Assembly: GCA_902766875.1 (NCBI GenBank)
Contig: CACXFI010000001.1
Location: 1-13,108 of the forward strand
Reading direction: 5' to 3'
Length of the DNA stretch: 13,108 nucleotides
Source: an uncultured Erysipelotrichaceae bacterium
Lineage (GTDB): Bacteria > Bacillota_I > Bacilli_A > RF39 > UBA660
Shown here: in pieces, positions 7,125-12,708 of the stretch
Numbering within the stretch: position 1 is the stretch's first letter
Layout: the number at the start of each line of letters is the position of its first letter
Made by a program: the position numbers and the translations under genes
Notes under the pieces: model-generated
Told to the model about the DNA's origin: nothing
What the model saw: the letters and a program-made list of their open reading frames with translations, nothing else
Database searches by the model: none

Positions 7125-8054
7125 TTAATTTTCTAATTTTTTTATTTTGGTATTTGTATAATAATGATTTAAAATTTGTTTGTAATTGTATCCTGAAGTT
7201 GCCATACCTTGTGCCCCGTATTGGCTCATACCTACTCCATGTCCATAACCAACTGTCTTTATTTCAACGTTAGTACCTAGTTGATTTATTGTGAAGTCTG
7301 TTGATTTTAATGATAATTTATTATATATTTCTGTACCTTTAAATTCTTTATTGTTTATATTTAATGATATAATTCTATTGGTTTTAGTTCTTTTTATACT
7401 ATCTATTTTTAGTGTTTTACTATATTCTAATCCAAGTTTTTCATAAAATTCTTGTAATGAAATATTAGATGTACTATTAAAAACTGATGATACATCTTTA
7501 TCCCATTCTGAATTTACACTTTTTAAATATGGTAAATCTAAATTAAACACTTCTCCACAGTCTTCTGTATAACCGTTACTCGTTGAAAAAAAGAGAGCAT
7601 CAATCACTTCATCGCTATATGTTAAGTATTCGCCATTTGTTTGATTTACTGCTTCTCTTATTTTATTCATTTTTTTGGTATAAGTATTGGTCCAATATTT
7701 TTTTAAATATTCATTATCTAAATATACTTGATTATTAATATTATCTACCACATCATAATCTTTATTCTGATTTGTCTCTATTCTTTTTAAGACATATGTT
7801 CTAGAAGCCACTGCTTGTGCTTTTAATGCTTCTATATCAAATGATACTGGCATTTCTCCTGCTATTACTCCTGATACATATTCTTCTAATGGTATAGTTT
7901 CTATTATATCTTTTTTTAATCTTTTTACTCTTACTTTAGTATGAGTAATGCTTTTTAGTTTTATTAATTCTTTATTATCAAATTTATTAAAAAAAGTGAT
8001 AATAAAAAAAGGAATAAATACTAGAAATGATGTAAATATGATTATTTTTTTCAT
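7125..8054 (-). CDS. spoIID: SpoIID, septal peptidoglycan lytic transglycosylase
   Basis: 309 residues from ATG at 8054, which has AGAGGT seven bases upstream; an in-frame ATG at 8093 lies inside ywzB and lacks a site. N-terminal membrane helix (about 3-22), then the SpoIID/LytB domain. PLEEYVSGVIAGEMP carries the expected catalytic Glu67, followed by ALKAQAVASRTY, FFSTSNGYTEDCGEVF, and the C-terminal signature GYGHGVGMSQYGAQGMA (about 269-285) with HYY. In sporulating bacteria SpoIID works in the mother cell with SpoIIP and SpoIIM to remove septal wall and drive engulfment; spoIIP and spoIIM are not in this window. It is 22 bases downstream of ywzB. No convincing sigma-E promoter is visible, so it may be read from the upstream operon as well as from an unseen sporulation promoter. 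Confidence 0.95.
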   Translation of the reverse strand: MKKIIIFTSFLVFIPFFIITFFNKFDNKELIKLKSITHTKVRVKRLKKDIIETIPLEEYVSGVIAGEMPVSFDIEALKAQAVASRTYVLKRIETNQNKDYDVVDNINNQVYLDNEYLKKYWTNTYTKKMNKIREAVNQTNGEYLTYSDEVIDALFFSTSNGYTEDCGEVFNLDLPYLKSVNSEWDKDVSSVFNSTSNISLQEFYEKLGLEYSKTLKIDSIKRTKTNRIISLNINNKEFKGTEIYNKLSLKSTDFTINQLGTNVEIKTVGYGHGVGMSQYGAQGMATSGYNYKQILNHYYTNTKIKKLEN

Positions 8055-8076
8055 ACTTATACCTCTTTTCTTACTC

Positions 8077-8256
8077 CTAATAAAATAAATCATATAATAA
8101 ATTAGTTACTAGATATGATAATGCTAAAGATAATAATATATATAATACTTTTGATTGTAGTTCTTTATTTTTTTTGAATATTATATTTATGTTTAAACTT
8201 TCAAATGACCATATTGTTAATGGTAATATAATTAAGTATATTATTATTTTATTCAT
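8077..8256 (-). CDS. ywzB: YwzB-like small membrane protein (DUF1146)
   Basis: 59 residues, found by reading the gap between rpiB and spoIID. Two hydrophobic helices (about residues 4-17 and 37-55) flank a short basic loop (FKKNKELQSK). The pattern LPLTIWSFESLNI ... ILLSLALSYLVTNLLYD matches what I recall of the YwzB/DUF1146 family. In B. subtilis ywzB lies just upstream of the ywmB-murAA-spoIID cluster, which agrees with spoIID following here. The ATG overlaps the rpiB stop by 8 bases (ATGAATAA) and has no good ribosome binding site of its own, so translation probably depends on rpiB. Ends with TAG. Molecular function is unknown. Confidence 0.85.
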   Translation of the reverse strand: MNKIIIYLIILPLTIWSFESLNINIIFKKNKELQSKVLYILLSLALSYLVTNLLYDLFY

Positions 8257-8719
8257 TTTCTTTAAACTTAATCATATTATTTCTTTTTATATATCTATCT
8301 ATATTAGAAAATGGTGTTTCTATAAATTTTATAACTAATTCTTTGGCTAAATTTTCATCAATATCTTGTCCTAGTGCTATAGCATTGACATCATTGTGAG
8401 CCTTACATGATATAGCTTCTGCTGGAGTACTTATTTTAGCACAATATACTCCTTTTACTTTATTCAAGGCTATAGACATACCTATTCCGCTTCCACAAAT
8501 AGCTATCCCTAAATCTACTTCTTTTTTAGCTAAGGCTTCTCCTAACTTGAAGGCATATACTGGAAAGTCTACTATTTCAGTTGATGATACTCCAAAATCT
8601 GAGACATTACCTGTATTAGAACCATAGTCAATTACATTATAACCTGCTTCATCTAAAAATTTTGTCAAAATTTCTTTTAAGTAAAAACCATGATGATCAT
8701 TTGTTATTCCTATTTTCAT
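8249..8719 (-). CDS. rpiB: Ribose-5-phosphate isomerase B (RpiB/LacAB family)
   Basis: 156 residues, normal length for the family. Interconverts ribose 5-phosphate and ribulose 5-phosphate in the non-oxidative pentose phosphate pathway; cytosolic. Visible signatures: the N-terminal ITNDHHGFYLK with Asp8-His9 for ring opening and phosphate contact, the active-site loop AICGSGIGM with catalytic Cys75, and AHNDVNAIALG near the C-terminus. A segment of about 10 extra residues (NTGNVSDFGVSS) precedes the usual VDFPVYA region. LacA/LacB galactose isomerases share the fold, but no lac or tagatose genes are nearby, and rpiB sits in the spoIIR-mntP-rpiB neighbourhood in Bacillus. It starts one base after the upstream stop, using a purine-rich site inside that gene's last codons, and overlaps ywzB. 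Confidence 0.93.
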   Translation of the reverse strand: MKIGITNDHHGFYLKEILTKFLDEAGYNVIDYGSNTGNVSDFGVSSTEIVDFPVYAFKLGEALAKKEVDLGIAICGSGIGMSIALNKVKGVYCAKISTPAEAISCKAHNDVNAIALGQDIDENLAKELVIKFIETPFSNIDRYIKRNNMIKFKENE

Positions 8720-8720
8720 T

Positions 8721-9590
8721 TTATCTACCCTTTCCTTTTTCTTGATATTCTATTGCTTTATTTACTAATTTATTTGATAAATCTCGTTTATTTGTACTTA
8801 TAGCTTGTCTAGTAAAATTATAATAATCTTCTAAGCTATTTGTTGTTAGAGATAGTTTTATTAATTCTGTTGCTAAGTATAGACTTCCTAAAGAAGTCGG
8901 TTTTTCATCAGCATATTCAAATGTTCTTAATATGTCTGGTCGTGCTTGTACTTCCTCTAAAGAATTATAAAACGTTTTAATATTTATGTCTTCTATAGTA
9001 GCATTATTTTCTTTCATATTATTTATATAATATGCTAAAGCATCTGCTAAGCATTGATTATATGAAATGGTGTTATCATATCCATACCCAACTCCATTTT
9101 TATTTATACAAAATGGGTTTACTGGTATTAAACCTTCTTTTATATATTCATTTTTTTCAATAAATTCTTGTAATTTTTTTGCTTCTTCTTCATTATTTAA
9201 TCTTATTACTAGATTATCATTTCTAATAATATTAGCTATTTTTGATGAATGATTAATATTATTTTCTTCTAAAAAATCAAATATTTGGTTAGCACCTTCA
9301 TATAAATGTTCATAATCTAGAGGTATATACATTTTTATACTATCTGTTTTTATAAAACCATGTTCAAATAGACAAAAGTGATTTTCATGTTCTGGGATAG
9401 TAACTTCAGTATCTTTTGATTTAAAGCGTAATATCCATTTATTAAAGATATTTTCTTTAACACTATTATTTTCTTTGTTTTCTGGAATTTCAAAAAACTT
9501 TAGAAATTCATAAACTTCTTCTCCCGTTAGTTTAATATCGCTTTTATATAATGCTTTAAGTATTTTATTTATTTTTTCTTCCTTATTCAT
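8721..9590 (-). CDS. Unknown cytoplasmic protein, weakly HopA1-like
   Basis: 289 residues, no signal peptide or membrane helix. The N-terminal 60 residues are helical and charged. The middle (about 84-190) has KMYIPLDYEHLYEGANQIFDFLEEN, IIRNDNLVIRLNNEEEA, then NPFCINKNGVGYGYD and ISYNQCLADALAYYI. This order (strand, long helix, R-x-D-x-x-V strand, Pro-Phe, Gly-rich turn, Ser-Tyr/Phe helix) recalls the HopA1 effector-like fold also used for peptide binding in some RiPP enzymes. The resemblance is from memory and uncertain. The C-terminus is helical and ends in KGKGR. It lies 6 bases after the 183-residue gene, using AAGGTAAA within that gene's end as its ribosome binding site, and one base before rpiB. 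The two unknowns are probably translated together and may interact. Confidence 0.85.
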   Translation of the reverse strand: MNKEEKINKILKALYKSDIKLTGEEVYEFLKFFEIPENKENNSVKENIFNKWILRFKSKDTEVTIPEHENHFCLFEHGFIKTDSIKMYIPLDYEHLYEGANQIFDFLEENNINHSSKIANIIRNDNLVIRLNNEEEAKKLQEFIEKNEYIKEGLIPVNPFCINKNGVGYGYDNTISYNQCLADALAYYINNMKENNATIEDINIKTFYNSLEEVQARPDILRTFEYADEKPTSLGSLYLATELIKLSLTTNSLEDYYNFTRQAISTNKRDLSNKLVNKAIEYQEKGKGR

Positions 9591-9596
9591 AATAAA

Positions 9597-10148
9597 TTAT
9601 TTACCTTTACCTTGCTTAGTTATATATGTTGTTTGTATAGATTTGTTATATGCAACTACTGATTCATAACCTGTTTCTCTTAAATAATATTCAATACTTG
9701 ATGGTGTCAATAGTTCAATGTAATTTCTGGCATTTGCTTTACTAGTTATATAAGCGGAATCATTTGTTTTTAAAAAGGCATCTATCCTTCTAGCCGCAGT
9801 TCCCTTATATTCTGGTACTCCAGATAAAACATCATGAGCATATAATGCTTTATCTAATAGTGTCCCTATTAATAGTAATCCTAAAGGCTCATCATAATTG
9901 CTGTATTCGCTTGTTGCTAGAACTTCATCAATATCCTTTTTGCTAATTCTTATTTCTGTAGATGGGTCCATTTCTGTTGTGTATCCTTTTTCAAAGCCAC
10001 TCTTTTCCCATTTATCAATAGTATGAAAAATATGTTTTATATCCGGATTTGGAGTTCTTGCTTCTTTCTTTGCTAGATCATCTATTATTTCTTCTAACAA
10101 AAATCGTTTTCTAGATAATTCGTTAGGTATTATTACTCTTTTTGTCAT
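9597..10148 (-). CDS. Unknown soluble protein, partner of the 289-residue protein
   Basis: 183 residues from ATG at 10148, behind AAGGTGA (10157-10163); a GTG at 10160 would add four residues but overlaps that site. No membrane or export signal. Mostly helical and charged (NELSRKRFLLEEIIDDLAKKE), with a more hydrophobic centre (YDEPLGLLLIGTLLDKALYAHDVL) and a small domain around GTAARRIDAFLK and YYLRETGYESVV. I recognise no family or catalytic motif. It is the first gene behind a strong promoter and is followed at 6 bases by the 289-residue gene, then rpiB, ywzB and spoIID, so these housekeeping and sporulation genes may depend on its promoter. Its C-terminal codons (KQGKGK) also supply the next gene's ribosome binding site. 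Confidence 0.85.
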   Translation of the reverse strand: MTKRVIIPNELSRKRFLLEEIIDDLAKKEARTPNPDIKHIFHTIDKWEKSGFEKGYTTEMDPSTEIRISKKDIDEVLATSEYSNYDEPLGLLLIGTLLDKALYAHDVLSGVPEYKGTAARRIDAFLKTNDSAYITSKANARNYIELLTPSSIEYYLRETGYESVVAYNKSIQTTYITKQGKGK

Positions 10149-10171
10149 ATTAATTTTCACCTTCTAAATTT

Positions 10172-10200
10172 AATATAGTTTATTTTAAAATTACAGTCAA
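10172..10200 (-). promoter_or_regulatory. Strong sigma-A promoter of the 183-residue gene-rpiB operon
   Basis: Minus strand: TTGACT (10195-10200), a 17-base spacer and TATATT (10172-10177). Transcription would start near 10165, just before the ribosome binding site. The -35 directly follows the T-run of the rpmE terminator, so the operon is insulated from rpmE but abuts it. Confidence 0.8.
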
Positions 10201-10203
10201 GCA

Positions 10204-10229
10204 AAAAGAAGTGTTTGTACACTTCTTTT
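10204..10229 (-). terminator. rpmE terminator
   Basis: An 11-bp stem (AAAAGAAGTGT pairing with ACACTTCTTTT) with a 4-base loop; on the minus strand it is followed by TTTTT. The upstream arm includes part of the rpmE stop codon. Confidence 0.9.
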
Positions 10230-10443
10230 ACGCTTCTTTCTTATCAAATCCATATTTCTTATTGAACTTGTCTACTTGCCCTTTTCTTCCTCCTAGAGTT
10301 TGCTTTCCAGTATAGAATGGATGACAATTAGAACATACTTCAACATTTATTGTATCTTTAGTAGACATTGTTTTAAATGTTGTTCCACATGAAGCACAAG
10401 TTACTGTAGATTCTACATAATTAGGATGAATATTCTTTTTCAT
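10228..10443 (-). CDS. rpmE: 50S ribosomal protein bL31, zinc-binding form
   Basis: 71 residues. Starts MKKNIHPNY, the usual L31 N-terminus, and has two CxxC pairs (Cys16-Cys19 in CASC and Cys37-Cys40 in CSNC), so this is the C+ zinc form rather than the zinc-free RpmE2 (YtiA) type. The typical HPFYTGKQ and GGRKGQVDKFNKKYG follow. It is a large-subunit protein at the inter-subunit bridge. Start ATG with a strong GAAGGAG site. Expressed from its own consensus promoter with a leader of about 49 bases that contains a hairpin, and ended by its own terminator, so it is an isolated unit. Confidence 0.97.
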   Translation of the reverse strand: MKKNIHPNYVESTVTCASCGTTFKTMSTKDTINVEVCSNCHPFYTGKQTLGGRKGQVDKFNKKYGFDKKEA

Positions 10444-10460
10444 TGTTCTCTCCTTCCGCC

Positions 10461-10478
10461 ATGACTAATAAAAGTCAT
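10461..10478 (-). promoter_or_regulatory. Leader hairpin upstream of rpmE
   Basis: A perfect 6-bp inverted repeat (ATGACT, 6-base loop, AGTCAT) lies in the rpmE leader, four bases upstream of the ribosome binding-site region (about 10449-10456). It is not followed by a T-run, so it is not a terminator. The position suits translational autocontrol by L31, as known for several ribosomal-protein leaders. Confidence 0.5.
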
Positions 10479-10498
10479 AGAAATAAATATCTTGTAGT

Positions 10499-10527
10499 AT
10501 TATAACAAGAAATAATTTAATTTTCAA
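10499..10527 (-). promoter_or_regulatory. Near-consensus sigma-A promoter of rpmE
   Basis: Minus strand: TTGAAA (10522-10527), a 17-base spacer and TATAAT (10499-10504); start of transcription near 10492. A short inverted repeat (CTTGT at 10491-10495 and ACAAG at 10505-10509) brackets the -10. Confidence 0.85.
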
Positions 10528-10543
10528 CTATTTTTTTTGATTT

Positions 10544-10732
10544 TTATAATATTTTAATAGAAACAATATATTTACTATTTATCATTAATACATCATCAAG
10601 TGTTAAAAATACTTCTCCTAATTGAGCTGATACACTTGTCATAATTCCTTTTTCAGAAATAACACCTGGTATTGTTCCACCGCCTACAAAATAAGTAATT
10701 TCTACTTCCTTACCTGTTAATGATTTAAACAT
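10544..10732 (-). CDS. Small conserved-looking protein, possibly Sm-like beta barrel
   Basis: 62 residues (MFKSLTGKEVEITYFVGGGT...). ATG at 10732 behind GAGGTGAT, with its own good promoter, so very likely real. The pattern of short strands and turns (GKEVEITYFVGG, TIPGVISEKGI, EVFLTLDDVLMIN, KYIVSIKIL) looks like a small five-stranded barrel of the LSm/SH3 kind, with the ending DDVLMINSKYIVSI resembling an Sm2-type strand pair. This is a judgement from pattern only. It has no cysteines or signal peptide. It lies between murA and rpmE, where B. subtilis has rho between murAB and rpmE. No terminator follows it, so readthrough into rpmE is possible. Confidence 0.8.
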   Translation of the reverse strand: MFKSLTGKEVEITYFVGGGTIPGVISEKGIMTSVSAQLGEVFLTLDDVLMINSKYIVSIKIL

Positions 10733-10749
10733 ATAATCACCTCGTTATA

Positions 10750-10778
10750 ATTATATATTTTAAATATATTTTTAGCAA
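10750..10778 (-). promoter_or_regulatory. Sigma-A promoter of the 62-residue gene
   Basis: Minus strand: TTGCTA (10773-10778), a 17-base spacer and a perfect TATAAT (10750-10755). It lies just after the murA terminator and about 18 bases upstream of the start codon, so the leader is very short. Confidence 0.75.
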
Positions 10779-10787
10779 GTTTTATTT

Positions 10788-10812
10788 AAAAAGATGAGTA
10801 TTTTACTCATCT
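10788..10812 (-). terminator. murA terminator
   Basis: A 9-bp stem (GATGAGTA pairing with TACTCATC, plus one A-T pair) with a 3-base loop, followed by TTTTT on the minus strand. It includes the last two codons and the stop codon of murA. Confidence 0.88.
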
Positions 10813-12059
10813 ATTAATTCAATACTTGCTCCTACATTTTTTAATTTTTCTATTATATTATTATAGCCTCTTAAAATATATTTTGTATTATCTATAGTGG
10901 TTATACCTTCTGCTATTAACCCACATACTACTAGAGATGCTCCACCTCTTAAGTCTGTAGCTGAAACATCACTACCATGTAGAGGTGTTATTCCTTTTAT
11001 AGTTGCTATTGTATTATCTTCTACTGTAATGTTAGCCCCCATTTTAACTGTATCTGGAATATTTTGGAATCTATTTTCCCAGATTGTTTCTTCTATTGTG
11101 CTTTCTCCTTCACATTGGGTTAAAAATGGTACTAATGGTTGTTGAAGATCAGTTGGAAAACCTGGATATACTTGAGTTGTTACATTTATTCCTTTATAAT
11201 TTCTTGGCTCTTTTATATATATATAATCTTTACCTATAGTCATTTTTACTCCTGCTTCTTTTAATTTTGATGTTAAAGATTCAATATGACTAGGTATTAG
11301 ATTAGTTAATCTTAATTTGTGACCTAGAAGAGATGCTATGATAAGGTATGTACCTGCTTCTATTCTATCTGGAATTACTTCATGAAAACTACTATGTAAG
11401 TAATCTACTCCTTCTATTGTAATAGTACTAGTACCTGCTCCTGTTATTTTAGCTCCCATACTATTTAAAAATGTTGCTATATTTACTATTTCTGGTTCTT
11501 GGGCAGCATTTTCTATTATTGTTTTACCTTTAGCTTTAGTAGCTGCTAGTATTATATTTATAGTAGCTCCCACACTTGGCATATCTAAATAGATATTATT
11601 TCCATTTAGTTCTTCGGCTTCTATAATAAAATGATTGTCTTTTTCTGTTATTTTAGCGCCTAATGATTCAAAACCTGCTAAATGTAAGTTTATTGGTCTT
11701 TCACCTATTACACAACCTCCAGGGAAGTATATATCTACTTTTTTGAACTTTCCTAATAGGGCACCCATGAAATAATAAGAGGCTCTTAATTTATTTGATA
11801 ATTCTTCTGGGATTTCTTTGTTTTCTACGTTATTAGAATTTATTACTACTGTATTGTCTGTTCTTGCTATTTTAGCATTTAGATGTAATAGTATTTCTTC
11901 TAAGGCATCTACATCTGTAATATTTGGTACATTTGATATAGTTACTTGTTCATCACATAAAATTGATGCTGGTATTAATGCTACAACACTATTTTTAGCT
12001 CCACTTATTTCAATAGTACCTGTTAGTTCTTTTCTTCCTTCAATTCTTATTTTAGACAT
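10803..12059 (-). CDS. murA: UDP-N-acetylglucosamine 1-carboxyvinyltransferase MurA
   Basis: 418 residues, family length. Transfers enolpyruvate from PEP to UDP-GlcNAc, the first committed step of peptidoglycan synthesis, in the cytosol; the target of fosfomycin. Visible residues: Lys22-Asn23 in ISGAKNSVVALIPA, the catalytic loop PGGCVIGERPINLH with Cys116 (the fosfomycin-sensitive Cys, not the resistant Asp form), the Asp in VYPGFPTDLQQP, and Arg in DLRGGASLV. Firmicutes often have two copies. Its place before spoIID and mbl suggests MurAA, whereas its place just before rpmE recalls MurAB (MurZ), so the subtype is left open. Start ATG behind AAGGAGGAG. It has its own consensus promoter and terminator. 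Confidence 0.97.
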   Translation of the reverse strand: MSKIRIEGRKELTGTIEISGAKNSVVALIPASILCDEQVTISNVPNITDVDALEEILLHLNAKIARTDNTVVINSNNVENKEIPEELSNKLRASYYFMGALLGKFKKVDIYFPGGCVIGERPINLHLAGFESLGAKITEKDNHFIIEAEELNGNNIYLDMPSVGATINIILAATKAKGKTIIENAAQEPEIVNIATFLNSMGAKITGAGTSTITIEGVDYLHSSFHEVIPDRIEAGTYLIIASLLGHKLRLTNLIPSHIESLTSKLKEAGVKMTIGKDYIYIKEPRNYKGINVTTQVYPGFPTDLQQPLVPFLTQCEGESTIEETIWENRFQNIPDTVKMGANITVEDNTIATIKGITPLHGSDVSATDLRGGASLVVCGLIAEGITTIDNTKYILRGYNNIIEKLKNVGASIELIDE

Positions 12060-12088
12060 AATACTCCTCCTTAAAACATTTCAGTTTT

Positions 12089-12117
12089 ATATTAATCTAA
12101 TTTATGGGGGTTGTCAA
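12089..12117 (-). promoter_or_regulatory. Consensus sigma-A promoter of murA
   Basis: Minus strand: a perfect TTGACA (12112-12117), a 17-base spacer and TAATAT (12089-12094), with transcription starting near 12082. An inverted repeat AATCTAA (12094-12100) and TTAGATT (12125-12131) flanks the -35 and could be an operator. Confidence 0.85.
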
Positions 12118-12124
12118 GAATTTT

Positions 12125-12661
12125 TTAGATTGTGTAATAATAGACTGATAATATCAGTAAAATTATTCCGCCAAGTAAAGAACTTATTGGTCCTAGTTTT
12201 TTATTAATTTTATATCCTAATATTAGACCTATATAAGTAAATAGTGAACTTATTAAGGCAAAAATTATTGATACTTCTAAATAATTATTATTTATTATAT
12301 TTATACCTATTCCTGTTGTGAAACTATCTATGCTAACCGATAATCCAAACAAAAGGAAACTTAGTATAGATATAGATAGTTTTTCTTCTTTATTTTTAAA
12401 ACTTGAATATATCATGTCTATTCCTATTATCGTAAATATTATAGCTACTAATATATTAACTTTAAATGGTAGGAAATTTATTATTATTTTACCAAAATAT
12501 AATCCTATTATGGGCATAATAAAATGATATATTCCTACAATTATAGATAATAATACTTTATTATTTTTGTTTATTGGTTCTAGTCCATATACTAGCGATA
12601 GAGAAAAAGCATCCATACTTAGGCTTATTCCTATAATTATAGTAGTTAAAAGAGTGTTCAT
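12125..12661 (-). CDS. mntP: MntP/YwlD-type manganese efflux membrane protein
   Basis: 178 residues from ATG at 12661, with AGGTGA (12670-12675) eight bases upstream; an in-frame GTG at 12673 overlaps that site. Six hydrophobic helices in two homologous halves, each with the family's Ser/Asp signature: ISLSMDAFSLSLVYGL (near residue 16) and LSVSIDSFTTGIGINI (near residue 112). These match the MntP (DUF204) family of putative Mn2+ efflux pumps. The sporulation membrane protein YtaF is a related alternative. In B. subtilis ywlD (mntP) lies close downstream of spoIIR and upstream of rpiB, matching the order here. The ATG lies inside an 18-bp stem that starts just after spoIIR, which suggests control at the level of translation. 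Confidence 0.88.
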   Translation of the reverse strand: MNTLLTTIIIGISLSMDAFSLSLVYGLEPINKNNKVLLSIIVGIYHFIMPIIGLYFGKIIINFLPFKVNILVAIIFTIIGIDMIYSSFKNKEEKLSISILSFLLFGLSVSIDSFTTGIGINIINNNYLEVSIIFALISSLFTYIGLILGYKINKKLGPISSLLGGIILLILSVYYYTI

Positions 12662-12701
12662 AATATATTTCACCTATTTAATAATATTATGAACACTCTT
12701 T
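12649..12701 (-). promoter_or_regulatory. 18-bp hairpin enclosing the mntP ribosome binding site and start codon
   Basis: Perfect inverted repeat: arm 12684-12701 (core AGAGTGTTCATAATAT on the minus strand) pairs with arm 12649-12666, with a 17-base loop. The loop holds the AGGTGA site and the downstream arm holds the mntP ATG and next few codons. On the minus strand it is followed by only four T, three of them in the stem, so it is a weak terminator at best. It begins 8 bases after the spoIIR stop codon. Confidence 0.85.
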
Positions 12702-12708
12702 AAATAGA

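Noticed and set aside
8055..8150. Possible sigma-E promoter for spoIID (CATATCTA inside ywzB)
   Set aside because: Only a partial -10 match and no convincing -35; such strings are common in this base composition.
12649..12701. Hairpin taken as a simple spoIIR terminator
   Set aside because: Only four T follow and the stem runs into mntP coding sequence, so termination would be poor; kept as a possible translation control instead.
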